NCBI GenBank assembly: GCA_002403155.1
Contig: DHHF01000001.1
Coordinates: forward strand, 62,001-126,000
Length of the DNA: 64,000 bases
Direction: 5' to 3'
Source: Sulfurovum sp. UBA4779
Lineage (GTDB): Bacteria > Campylobacterota > Campylobacteria > Campylobacterales > Sulfurovaceae
The first letter of the stretch is position 1. Every line of letters begins with the position of its first letter. A program made the position numbers and the translations under genes. The notes beneath the pieces were generated by a model, which searched no databases, had not been told where the DNA came from, and saw nothing but the letters and a program-made list of their open reading frames with translations. Shown here one piece after another: positions 1 to 7,888 of this stretch.

Positions 1-758
1 GGCAATGATTTACGGATTTGCTGTTTCATCAATGCAAAAATTGTGGAAACAACCCCTTCGCTTGTTTTGAGCAAAATATTGCCGGTAAACCCGTCGCACA
101 CCACAACATTAACATGGCCGTTAAAAATATCACGCCCTTCTACGTTTCCGGCAAAGCCGTTTAAATCTTTTAATAATTTAAAAGCTTCTTTTGTCAGCGC
201 ATTGCCTTTGCTGTCTTCTTCCCCATTGGCAAGAAGCCCAACCTTGGGAGAAGGGATCTTGAGTATCTCTTTGGCATATGCTTCACCCATTACGCCAAAC
301 TCGTAAAGGTTTTTTGGCGTACAGTCTACCACCGCACCGACGTCAAGCACCAATGTTTTGGTTTGAATAACACTTGGCATCAAGGTAGCAAGCGCAGGCT
401 TTGAAATATGAGGCAAGCGCCCTATTCTTAAAGTAGCCAAAGACATTGTGGCACCGCTGTGCCCTGCGGAAACAATCGCATCCGCCTCATGGTTGCGTAC
501 CAATTCTACGGCCTTATAGATAGAGGATTCTTTTCTTTTTAGCGCATTGGTCGCCTGATCACTCATGGAAATAACATCCGAAGCATCGACTATTTGGACT
601 TTTTCGTGATAATATTGGGGAAGAAGCGCAAGAATTTCTGCTTTTTTCCCAACCAATATAGGAAGAAATTTTTCATTTTCAAGTGCTTGGACCACACCTT
701 CAATGATAGGTTCGGGACCAAAATCCCCACCCATTGCATCTATTGCAATTTTAATCAT
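1..758 (-). CDS. plsX: Phosphate acyltransferase PlsX (partial, C-terminus cut by window edge)
   Basis: PlsX converts acyl-ACP to acyl-phosphate, the first step of phosphatidic acid synthesis in bacteria that use PlsX/PlsY. The start ATG is at 756-758 and about 252 residues are present of the usual ~330; the frame stays open to base 1. The N-terminus reads MIKIAIDAMGGDFGPEPIIEG, with the family signature DAMGGD at residues 7-12. SAGHSGATM and CDGFTGNILLK are also typical. The usual GANVDC motif reads GAVVDC here. It lies head of rpmF by only a few bases (rpmF stop at 762), the standard rpmF-plsX arrangement, so the two are co-transcribed. Identification is secure; only the C-terminus is missing. 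Confidence 0.95.
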   Translation of the reverse strand, partial: MIKIAIDAMGGDFGPEPIIEGVVQALENEKFLPILVGKKAEILALLPQYYHEKVQIVDASDVISMSDQATNALKRKESSIYKAVELVRNHEADAIVSAGHSGATMSLATLRIGRLPHISKPALATLMPSVIQTKTLVLDVGAVVDCTPKNLYEFGVMGEAYAKEILKIPSPKVGLLANGEEDSKGNALTKEAFKLLKDLNGFAGNVEGRDIFNGHVNVVVCDGFTGNILLKTSEGVVSTIFALMKQQIRKSL

Positions 759-761
759 GTC

Positions 762-920
762 TTATGCTTTGGTTTTATATTCACCGGTAGTCATATTCAT
801 ATGGTGAGGCATTCTCCACGTACCATCTGCATCTTTTACAGGCATTGGCAATGTCACTTTGTAATGTGTTCTTCTTTTTGCTGCTCTTGTGTGGCTCACA
901 CGTCTCTTAGGTACTGCCAT
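762..920 (-). CDS. rpmF: 50S ribosomal protein L32 (52 aa)
   Basis: Small basic protein of the large ribosomal subunit. The translation begins MAVPKRRVSHTRAAKRRTHY, the classic L32 N-terminus, and ends TTGEYKTKA. It has no cysteines, so this is the zinc-free form of L32, as in other epsilonproteobacteria. It sits between the DUF177 gene and plsX on the same strand, the order found across most bacteria. Confidence 0.95.
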   Translation of the reverse strand: MAVPKRRVSHTRAAKRRTHYKVTLPMPVKDADGTWRMPHHMNMTTGEYKTKA

Positions 921-945
921 CGTATATCCTTTTGTAGTTTTTTAT

Positions 946-1320
946 TTAAAATTCCGCTTCGAACATCTCGTCGCTATTGCTGCATTTGGCGCAATAATGA
1001 TATGAGCCTCTCAGCGCATTGATTTCGCTTTCTAGAATGTAAGACAGATCTATTCTGCCGTCCAAAAACTCAATTATATCCAAATCATCTTTATCTTCTA
1101 CTGGCTGGTCGCTGATTGTCAGCTTTAGGAAATTTTCCAACGGATAATCAAACGGGCTGCCGCACCGATCACAATCCAATTTTATATTCCCGCTTAATTT
1201 GCCCTCAAGAACAACACGATGATAACCGCTTTTATATAAATTGCCTTCAAGTTTGGCGCCTTCAAACTCAACTTTGAAAGGTTTTGGTGTGGTACCAACT
1301 TTTTCAAACTCTATTTTCAT
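946..1320 (-). CDS. DUF177 / YceD-family protein (124 aa)
   Basis: Member of the YceD/DUF177 family, which in nearly all bacteria precedes rpmF; in other bacteria and plants the family is linked to 23S rRNA accumulation. The C50-D-R-C53 pair (LDCDRCGSPFDYPL) and a second pair C110-A-K-C113 could together bind zinc. The middle carries the acidic stretch DKDDLDIIEFLDGRIDL typical of the family. It lies 25 nt upstream of rpmF. Function is assigned by family and position only. Confidence 0.85.
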   Translation of the reverse strand: MKIEFEKVGTTPKPFKVEFEGAKLEGNLYKSGYHRVVLEGKLSGNIKLDCDRCGSPFDYPLENFLKLTISDQPVEDKDDLDIIEFLDGRIDLSYILESEINALRGSYHYCAKCSNSDEMFEAEF

Positions 1321-1396
1321 TTTACGCCTCTTAAAAACATTTTCTTTTGCCCCGCCCTAAGAAATAATTCTTTTCTTGGCTGGCAAAGCACTTTAT

Positions 1397-1810
1397 TTAG
1401 CAAATTTCTCTTTGGGCAAAGAAAAAGCTAATCTCGTTTGCTGCATTTTCCAAAGAATCGCTTCCGTGCACGGCATTGGCATCAATACTGTCTGCAAAAT
1501 CTGCTCTAATTGTTCCCGGTGCAGCCTCTTTTGGATTGGTTGCACCCATAAGCTCTCGGTTTTTTGCCATCGCATTTTCACCTTCAAGCACCGATACAAC
1601 AACCGGACCGGAAATCATAAACTCTACAAGATCTTTAAAAAAAGGTCTTTGCGCATGCACTGCATAAAACGCTTCGGCATCTTCTTGGCTTAGTTGGATT
1701 TTTTTAGTTGCAGCGATTCTCAATCCCGCCTCTTCAAATCTGGCAAGAATTTTTCCTACTACATTTTTAGCAACTGCATCGGGTTTAATGATAGATAATG
1801 TTTGTTCCAT
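1397..1810 (-). CDS. ndk: Nucleoside diphosphate kinase (137 aa)
   Basis: Transfers the gamma-phosphate of ATP to nucleoside diphosphates. The start is taken at MEQTLSIIKPDAVAKNVVGK (ATG 1808-1810) because an AGGA lies about 8 nt upstream and this matches the family's N-terminus. A longer frame reaching 1846 has no homologous sequence before it. The active-site histidine lies in NAVHGSDSLENA, and the kinase signature around the RAD-FADS segment is present. Length matches the usual ~137-150 aa. The ferredoxin gene upstream ends in a terminator, so ndk probably has its own promoter. Confidence 0.95.
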   Translation of the reverse strand: MEQTLSIIKPDAVAKNVVGKILARFEEAGLRIAATKKIQLSQEDAEAFYAVHAQRPFFKDLVEFMISGPVVVSVLEGENAMAKNRELMGATNPKEAAPGTIRADFADSIDANAVHGSDSLENAANEISFFFAQREIC

Positions 1811-1864
1811 ATGATGATTCCTACACACAAAATTTACTTTTGACAAAAAAAGTATTCGGGCGGG

Positions 1865-1870
1865 ATTTTA
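1865..1870 (-). promoter_or_regulatory. Putative -10 element of ndk
   Basis: On the minus strand the sequence TTTTTTGATAAAATCCC contains TAAAAT about 55 nt upstream of the ndk start and just after the ferredoxin terminator. Epsilonproteobacterial sigma-70 promoters often show only a -10 box preceded by T-rich DNA, which fits. Confidence 0.4.
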
Positions 1871-1912
1871 TCAAAAAAGATATTAAAAATAAATTAATAA
1901 TTAAAGAAAGAA

Positions 1913-1937
1913 ATTCATTGGGAAACCCCCAATGAAT
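1913..1937 (-). terminator. Rho-independent terminator after the ferredoxin gene
   Basis: A perfect 10-bp inverted repeat (ATTCATTGGG / CCCAATGAAT) with a 5-nt loop lies just past the ferredoxin stop at 1946. On the minus strand it is followed by the T-rich stretch TTCTTTCTTTAATT. This separates the ferredoxin transcript from ndk. Confidence 0.8.
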
Positions 1938-1945
1938 CAAGAAGA

Positions 1946-2308
1946 TTAGTCTTCAATAACAGGTTTTCTAGCCTGTCTGTCATCCATGCTGATTTCTTTT
2001 CTGAAAGGCATTTCGGCATCAGAATTTTCAATACCGTAATTGTGTCCGCCTACGTAATTTGCTCCGGCAAAGAAATCTTTGTGTTCAGATGTAAAAGGCA
2101 TATCCCAAGTAATACAACCTTCTGTAGGACATGCTTCTGCACATGCCGGCGTATCATGATAACCTACACACTCCACGCATTTGTCTGGATATACATAATA
2201 GCACTCTTCACCAGTCGGATTATCATCCTCGTCTACAATCGCCTCTACCGGACATTCATCGATGCAAGCTGCACAATTAATGCAAAGATCAGTAATGATT
2301 ACTGCCAT
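1946..2308 (-). CDS. fdxA: 2[4Fe-4S] ferredoxin, Alvin type (120 aa)
   Basis: Low-potential electron carrier. Cluster-binding cysteines follow the pattern of the Allochromatium-type ferredoxins: C9-x2-C12-x2-C15-x3-C19-P, then C-V-E-C followed by eight residues, C-x3-C-P and a further cysteine (ACAEACPTEGC). The protein is longer than the ~80-90 aa usual for the type because of an acidic C-terminal tail after residue ~70. The order ndk-fdxA matches what I recall for Campylobacter. SD AAAGGAG lies upstream of the ATG. A strong candidate partner for the low-potential reductase system at 39668-44622, though nothing here proves that. Confidence 0.88.
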   Translation of the reverse strand: MAVIITDLCINCAACIDECPVEAIVDEDDNPTGEECYYVYPDKCVECVGYHDTPACAEACPTEGCITWDMPFTSEHKDFFAGANYVGGHNYGIENSDAEMPFRKEISMDDRQARKPVIED

Positions 2309-2338
2309 TTTCTAACTCCTTTATTTTAAAGTTTAAAA

Positions 2339-2344
2339 ACTATA
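2339..2344 (-). promoter_or_regulatory. Putative -10 element of fdxA
   Basis: Minus-strand TATAGT, within TTTGGCTATAGTTTTTAAAC, lies about 35 nt upstream of the ferredoxin start and downstream of the metK stop. Confidence 0.4.
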
Positions 2345-2371
2345 GCCAAACTTATTTAAATTATTCTTTAA

Positions 2372-3529
2372 TTAGAGGTCAAAATATGCTTTTATTTCAG
2401 AAACCTTGTCCAATTTTTCCCAAGTAAACCCTTCTTCTTCCCTGCCAAAATGGCCGTAAGTCGCTGTTTTTCTATAGATAGGTCTGAGCAGATCCAAACT
2501 TTTTATGATTCCTTTGGGGGTAAGATCGAACAATGCTTTCACGCACTCGATAATTTTTGATTCTTCTACTTTAGCTGTTCCGTGCGTATCTATATAGATG
2601 GAAACCGGATTAGCCACGCCGATGGCATAGGCTATCTGGATGGTAGCCTTATCACAAATGCCGGAAGCTACAAGATTTTTGGCAACATGTCTGGCAGCAT
2701 AAGCGCCGGAACGGTCTACTTTTGTAGGATCTTTGCCGGAAAATGCACCTCCGCCATGCGGACATGAACCCCCATAGGTATCAACAATAATCTTTCTGCC
2801 CGTAAGTCCTGCATCCCCCTGAGGCCCCCCGATAACAAACCGGCCTGTCGGATTGATGTGATACGTAACATCCTCATTCATCAACTGCTCAGGGATAACC
2901 GCTTTGATCACCTCTTCAAGTACAGCTTCTTGTACTTTTTCTAAACTTACTTCAGGATGATGCTGGGTTGAGACAACAATCGTATCGATCGCTACAGGTT
3001 TTCCATCCACATATTTCACGCTCACTTGCGCCTTTCCGTCCGGGCGCAAAAAAGGTATTGTGCCGTTTTTACGGACTTCTGCCAGCTTTGAAGTAAGCTT
3101 ATGCGCCAAAGAGATAGGCAAAGGCATCAACTCTTCGGTTTCATTGCAGGCATAGCCGAACATCAACCCTTGATCCCCCGCACCGATTTCGCCCGAGGCT
3201 TGATCAACCCCCTGATTGATATCCGGGCTTTGTTCTCCGACACCGTTAAGCACACCCGCGCTTCGGTAGTCAAATCCGTAATTTGCATCGGTATATCCGA
3301 TTTCCCTGATTACTTCCCTGGCAACTTCCTGCATCGGGCAGTAGGTATGTGTTTTTAATTCTCCTGCAATAACACAAAAACCATTGCTCAGTAATGTTTC
3401 GCATGCCACTCTGGCTTGCGGATCTTTTTCAATGATATAATCTAAAATTGCATCAGAGATTTGATCGGCCATCTTGTCCGGATGGCCTTCGGTTACCGAT
3501 TCACTTGTAAAAATGTATTCGTGAGCCAT
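2372..3529 (-). CDS. metK: S-adenosylmethionine synthetase (385 aa)
   Basis: Makes S-adenosylmethionine from methionine and ATP. The N-terminus EYIFTSESVTEGHPDKMADQ carries the ATP-binding histidine and the metal-binding aspartate. GGGAFSGKDPTKVDRSGAY, the second family signature, is near residue 260. The length is normal. ATG at 3529 is preceded by AAAGGA. It lies 136 nt downstream of dxs in the same direction. I saw no SAM riboswitch in that gap, which instead holds a hairpin. Confidence 0.97.
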   Translation of the reverse strand: MAHEYIFTSESVTEGHPDKMADQISDAILDYIIEKDPQARVACETLLSNGFCVIAGELKTHTYCPMQEVAREVIREIGYTDANYGFDYRSAGVLNGVGEQSPDINQGVDQASGEIGAGDQGLMFGYACNETEELMPLPISLAHKLTSKLAEVRKNGTIPFLRPDGKAQVSVKYVDGKPVAIDTIVVSTQHHPEVSLEKVQEAVLEEVIKAVIPEQLMNEDVTYHINPTGRFVIGGPQGDAGLTGRKIIVDTYGGSCPHGGGAFSGKDPTKVDRSGAYAARHVAKNLVASGICDKATIQIAYAIGVANPVSIYIDTHGTAKVEESKIIECVKALFDLTPKGIIKSLDLLRPIYRKTATYGHFGREEEGFTWEKLDKVSEIKAYFDL

Positions 3530-3624
3530 TTTTTTCCTTTAAAATATTTGTTCACTGTCACTGAACTTGCGAAAACACCCCTTAAGATATTTTTGCAAGT
3601 TCATATTTCGGTGCGATTTTGCTT

Positions 3625-3650
3625 GACAAAGACATGTTCCCGTCTTTGTC
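3625..3650 (-). other. Perfect hairpin between dxs and metK
   Basis: GACAAAGAC and GTCTTTGTC form a perfect 9-bp stem with an 8-nt loop 15 nt after the dxs stop. On the minus strand it is followed by AAGCAAAATCG, with no T tract, so it does not look like a standard terminator. It may stabilise the dxs 3' end or mark processing of a dxs-metK transcript. Confidence 0.5.
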
Positions 3651-3665
3651 GCATCATTTGCCCTG

Positions 3666-5465
3666 CTAGAGGATTCTTTTTGCCAACTGCCTGGGCAAAA
3701 TTCCCAACGATTCTTCAACATCTTGTGTATTGCCGTGCCCGATAAAATTATCGTCATACTCAAAAGTCGTCAGTCTAACATCTTGTATCTTGCTTCGGCT
3801 TAAAAACTCCAACAATGCAGATCCCACACCGCCATAAGCGGCACTGTCTGAAAAGACATACCATTTTTTATAAATTTGCGCCAGCGTTAAAAGCATTTCG
3901 CTATCCAGCGGTTTTACAAAACGCAAATCCAAAATACCTACTTTTTTATCTAGCAATGCTGCGGTTTGCTCTGCTCGTCCTACTCCGTTACCGTATCCGA
4001 CAAAAAGAATCTCTTCTCCTTCTTGCAAAAGCTCAGATTTCCCCAGCTCAAAAGGTCTGGTTTCTCTTTCTTTGGCCCAAAAAGCACCTCTGGGATACCT
4101 AAAAGCACAAGGCCTAGGGTACTCTTTAGCAAACTCCATCACAAGTTTCATGGTTGTTTCATTGGATGGGGCGCAAAGCGTCATATTGGGTATGGCCCTT
4201 AGATAGGATATATCAAAAGCACCTTGATGCGTCTCCCCGTCTTCTCCGACGATACCGGCCCTATCTATCGCAAACGTTACTCCCACATCCATCAGCGCAA
4301 TATCATGAATCACCTGATCATACCCCCGTTGCAAAAACGTCGAATAGATAGCACAAAACGGCTTGAACCCCTCTTTTGCAAGCGGGCCCATCGAGGTAAC
4401 GGCATGCTGTTCGGCAATTGCAACATCCCAAAAACGATTCGGATATTTTTCCATCGCTGCACTCATACCCGTACCGCTGGGCATTGCTGCGGTCACACCT
4501 ACCACTTTGTCATCTTCCTGCGCCAAAGCAAGCAGTGTTTGGGAAAAAATAGCCGTGGCAGATTTTTGTGCAGTTTTCTTAATCGGCTGACCCGTCTTGA
4601 GATCAAACGCACTTACTCCGTGCCAATGCTCTTTGGTCCCTTCAGCCATCTTGTAGCCTTTTCCTTTGGTTGTCTGCGCATGAATGATCACGGGTTTTTT
4701 AAGATTTTTTGCGATTTTCATCGTTTCAATCAAAGAGCCGATATCATGCCCGTCTACCGGGCCGATATATTCAATCCCCATTTCTTCAAACAAAATTCCC
4801 GGAGTAATCAAGCGAAACGACTCTTCAAATTTTTTCGCCATATAACTTGCACTCTCAGGAAAATGATCCAAGATTTTTTCAACTTTTAGCTTAAATTTTT
4901 GATAAAATGACCCTGCCATTGTTTGAGAAAGCAGTTTGCTGATAGCCCCTATGGGTTTAGCGATACTCATTTCATTGTCATTCAGAATAATAACAACCGG
5001 GTATTTTCTGTCTCCGAGTTCATTGAGCGCTTCATATACCATTCCTGCACTCATACTTCCATCACCGATTAAAACTACCGGTATACGGTCCTCTTTTTTC
5101 AATGCAATCGCTTTAGCTGCGCCCACTGCCAGCGAAATAGAAGTAGAACTGTGCCCTGCAATATAATAATCAAATTTTGATTCTTTGGGTTTAGTATAGC
5201 CGCTAAGCCCTCCAAACTGACGCAATGTATCAAAACTGTCCCATCGGCCCGTGATTAATTTGTGCGCATAAGCTTGATGGCTGACATCAAAAATAAAAGG
5301 ATCCTTGTTTGCATCAAACACTTTATGCATTGCCACGATAAGGTCGGCTGCCCCCATCGTTGAACTCAAATGCCCTCCGTTTTTGCTTACGGTATGCAAT
5401 ATCTTCTGCCTGATATCTTCAGATAATAATTTGAGTTCTTCTATAGAATAGGATTGTATATTCAT
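3666..5465 (-). CDS. dxs: 1-deoxy-D-xylulose-5-phosphate synthase (599 aa)
   Basis: First enzyme of the MEP isoprenoid pathway, condensing pyruvate and glyceraldehyde 3-phosphate with thiamine diphosphate. KNGGHLSSTMGA (28-39) and AGHSSTSIS (103-111) are DXS signatures. The thiamine motif runs from GDGSMSAGM (134-142) to NDNEMSI (162-168). DRAGIVGEDGETHQG and the transketolase C-terminal domain follow. The length is slightly short for DXS (~600-630). The start overlaps the 75-aa upstream gene by 4 nt (ATGA), so they are translationally coupled. Confidence 0.97.
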   Translation of the reverse strand: MNIQSYSIEELKLLSEDIRQKILHTVSKNGGHLSSTMGAADLIVAMHKVFDANKDPFIFDVSHQAYAHKLITGRWDSFDTLRQFGGLSGYTKPKESKFDYYIAGHSSTSISLAVGAAKAIALKKEDRIPVVLIGDGSMSAGMVYEALNELGDRKYPVVIILNDNEMSIAKPIGAISKLLSQTMAGSFYQKFKLKVEKILDHFPESASYMAKKFEESFRLITPGILFEEMGIEYIGPVDGHDIGSLIETMKIAKNLKKPVIIHAQTTKGKGYKMAEGTKEHWHGVSAFDLKTGQPIKKTAQKSATAIFSQTLLALAQEDDKVVGVTAAMPSGTGMSAAMEKYPNRFWDVAIAEQHAVTSMGPLAKEGFKPFCAIYSTFLQRGYDQVIHDIALMDVGVTFAIDRAGIVGEDGETHQGAFDISYLRAIPNMTLCAPSNETTMKLVMEFAKEYPRPCAFRYPRGAFWAKERETRPFELGKSELLQEGEEILFVGYGNGVGRAEQTAALLDKKVGILDLRFVKPLDSEMLLTLAQIYKKWYVFSDSAAYGGVGSALLEFLSRSKIQDVRLTTFEYDDNFIGHGNTQDVEESLGILPRQLAKRIL

Positions 5466-5689
5466 TGTTCTCTCTTATTTTCTTTGTTTGGTATAGGCAG
5501 CAAGAAGTTTTTTGCAAAGCCGATCTCTTCTTTCTGATGTATCAAATCTAATTCTTGCGCAAACTTTATTAGATTTTTCTTTATTGTATTTGATTCAAAA
5601 GACTCAAGCTGTTTTGCTTGACAAAAATCCTCGATTGCAAAAGGTTTTATTTTAACCTCTTGGGCTTTGACGACTTGAATTTTTCTCAA
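5462..5689 (-). CDS. Unknown 75-aa protein between hisC and dxs
   Basis: I do not recognise this protein. It reads MRKIQVVKAQEVKIKPFAIE..., is rich in Lys, Glu and Gln, and has no membrane segment. It overlaps hisC (5686-5689) and dxs (5462-5465) by 4 nt each, which strongly suggests a real translated gene in the operon. In Campylobacter jejuni I recall fliF-fliG-fliH standing at this exact place, between hisC and dxs. This could be a remnant of fliH or an unrelated filler; the sequence alone does not decide. Confidence 0.65.
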   Translation of the reverse strand: MRKIQVVKAQEVKIKPFAIEDFCQAKQLESFESNTIKKNLIKFAQELDLIHQKEEIGFAKNFLLPIPNKENKREQ

Positions 5690-6780
5690 GCTATTATCTC
5701 TGTAAAATACTTAAAAAAAGTATCGTTTTGTTTTGCCGTTCCTATGGTAATACGTATTGCATTCATCCCATATGAAGCGAGATTGCGGATAATAACACCT
5801 TTTTGAAGCAATGCGTCGGCGATTTGAGTAGAATTAAATTTTTCATCAAACAGATACGTAATAAAATTGGTATAACTGTCGATATACTCTATATCATGTG
5901 CTTGCGCAAATGCTTCGTAACGCTTGATCTGCTCTTGATGCAGGGCCACGGATTTCTCGACAAAACCCCTGTCTTTGCTTGCCTCCAAGGCTGCCGCCAA
6001 TGAAAGCGTGGTCACATTAAACGGGGGACGCATCTTATGCAGTGCCCTGATCAAGTCGCTTTGTGCAATGCCGTATCCGATGCGCATGCCGCCAAGTCCG
6101 TAAGCTTTGGAAAATGTACCCAAATAGATTACGTTGTCATACGATAGCAAATCACTCGGTGAAATTGCATATTTTTCGTCTTTTGCTGCAGCATACTCCA
6201 TATACGCCCCGTCTACCACCACCAACGTATCACTATCGACTGCCTTGATGATGCGCAAAACATCCTCTTTGCTTGTTGCATCTCCTGTAGGGTTGTTGGG
6301 CGTACAAAGATAAATCACTTTAGGATGATGCTGATTGTATGCCTCGATAAACTCTTCAGGTTTATGCATATAGCTGGGGGTCCGTACTATTTTTGCGCCT
6401 GCTTGCTTGGCATAAATCTCATACATTGCAAAAGTCACCTGACTCATCAATACGGTCGTTGTTTCATTTAAAAGTGCATGGGAAATAAACTCCAATATCT
6501 GATCGCTCCCCGCACCGACAATAATATTCTCCGACTTAACATCGTAAAGATTTGCAAGCGCGGCTTTCAACTCAAACATGCTGTCATCAGGATAAAGGTG
6601 CGCTTTGGCTGCATTCTCTATGATTACTTGGGCAACTGCAGGGTTGGTGCCGATAGGATTTTCGTTAGATGCCAGTTTGACCACATCCTGCGGCGCGATG
6701 CCAAATTCCCGAACCACAAGCTCGATCGGCTTTCCGGCTTCATAAAGCTGTATCTCTTCCAATACTTTATTGAATGTCAT
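5686..6780 (-). CDS. hisC: Histidinol-phosphate aminotransferase (364 aa)
   Basis: PLP-dependent class I/II aminotransferase of histidine synthesis, possibly also acting on aromatic amino acids given its neighbour pheA. KLASNENPIG (35-44), CTPNNPTG (159-166) and the PLP lysine K225 in GTFSKAYGLGGMRIGYG are all present. ATG at 6780 has a strong AGAGGGAA upstream. It lies 25 nt downstream of pheA on the same strand, as in Campylobacter. Confidence 0.95.
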   Translation of the reverse strand: MTFNKVLEEIQLYEAGKPIELVVREFGIAPQDVVKLASNENPIGTNPAVAQVIIENAAKAHLYPDDSMFELKAALANLYDVKSENIIVGAGSDQILEFISHALLNETTTVLMSQVTFAMYEIYAKQAGAKIVRTPSYMHKPEEFIEAYNQHHPKVIYLCTPNNPTGDATSKEDVLRIIKAVDSDTLVVVDGAYMEYAAAKDEKYAISPSDLLSYDNVIYLGTFSKAYGLGGMRIGYGIAQSDLIRALHKMRPPFNVTTLSLAAALEASKDRGFVEKSVALHQEQIKRYEAFAQAHDIEYIDSYTNFITYLFDEKFNSTQIADALLQKGVIIRNLASYGMNAIRITIGTAKQNDTFFKYFTEIIA

Positions 6781-6805
6781 TTTATTCCCTCTTTTTTATG
6801 CTTTG

Positions 6806-7879
6806 TTACATATAAATATCTTCTGATTGTTTTACATATGAACCCAACACCTTAATTGCATTTTTATGCTTCTCTAAAATGGGCTGGATATGCGGATCGT
6901 TCCGGTGGCCGTTAAATTCAATAAAAAATATTGATTTTCCTTTAATGATATGCGATTTTATTTTTGTCAGGTTGACATTGGCTTTTTCAAAATCATTTAG
7001 AAACTCGACCAAACTTCCCGGCTTATTGGAAAGTTTGACCAACAATGACGTTTTATCATTCCCAGATGGCTGATTTTCAAAATTGCTGATGATAAAAAAG
7101 CGCGTACGGTTGTTGCTGTTGTCTTCTATGTTATCAAAACGTATAGGCAGATTGTAAATCTTTGCCGCAACGGCAGGACATATGGCTGCCGATTTTTTAT
7201 CTTTCAGGGCAAGCTTGGCTGCTTTGGCAGTAGACTCGATCGGGATATGCTCAATCTCGTCAAGCCCTAAATCCTGTAAAAAGTGATGGCATTGTCCAAA
7301 CGCAATATCTTTAGAATAAATCTTTTTGATCTCTTTGATATTTTCGCTCAGTGTAGCAAAAGCCAAATGTATGTCGATAATGACCTCGGCAACAATTTTT
7401 AAAGGATACTCATCCAGACAATTGATTGTATCGCTTACGATTCCGTTTGAACTGTTTTCTATCGGAATAACGCCAAACTTTGCCGTTCCTTTTTCCACTT
7501 CCCTAAAAATACCGCGGATTGAGCCGATAGGCAAATAAGTACTTGTCGCGCCAAACTTGCTCTCTGCTGCTTGATGTGTAAAACTTGCTTCCGGGCCAAG
7601 ATAAGCAACGGCTTCAGGCAATTCGAGATTTCTCGCCACGGCAAAAAGCTCTAAAAAAAGCGCGTCGATCGCCGAGTCAGTAAGCTTTCCGCCGCTTATT
7701 TTGTTGTGCTGTTTAAGGCGGTTTAAAATCGCCGATTCGCGTTCGGGACGATAGATGGGCTCTTTTTTCGTGTTTTTTAACTCGCCTACTTGATGGATAT
7801 ATTCCATGCGTTCATTGTACAACTTAAGCAGTTTGTCATCAATGGTGTCTATTTTTTTTCTTAAATCATCCAGTGTCAT
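6806..7879 (-). CDS. pheA: Bifunctional chorismate mutase / prephenate dehydratase (357 aa)
   Basis: Converts chorismate to prephenate and then phenylpyruvate. Residues ~1-85 are an AroQ-type chorismate mutase (LRKKIDTIDDKLLKLYNERM). The dehydratase domain starts at YLGPEASFTHQAA, with the catalytic-region motif NRTRFFII. A C-terminal ACT domain (KTSLLVKLSNKPGSLVEFL) should bind phenylalanine for feedback inhibition; the family's ESRP motif is less clear here. It begins 9 nt after lysA, with SD AAAGGG. Confidence 0.95.
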   Translation of the reverse strand: MTLDDLRKKIDTIDDKLLKLYNERMEYIHQVGELKNTKKEPIYRPERESAILNRLKQHNKISGGKLTDSAIDALFLELFAVARNLELPEAVAYLGPEASFTHQAAESKFGATSTYLPIGSIRGIFREVEKGTAKFGVIPIENSSNGIVSDTINCLDEYPLKIVAEVIIDIHLAFATLSENIKEIKKIYSKDIAFGQCHHFLQDLGLDEIEHIPIESTAKAAKLALKDKKSAAICPAVAAKIYNLPIRFDNIEDNSNNRTRFFIISNFENQPSGNDKTSLLVKLSNKPGSLVEFLNDFEKANVNLTKIKSHIIKGKSIFFIEFNGHRNDPHIQPILEKHKNAIKVLGSYVKQSEDIYM

Positions 7880-7888
7880 TTTTGCCCT

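Noticed and set aside
4224..4889. 221-codon open frame on the plus strand inside dxs
   Set aside because: It is antisense to a clearly conserved gene, rich in His, Cys and Arg as expected for a shadow frame, and has no SD.
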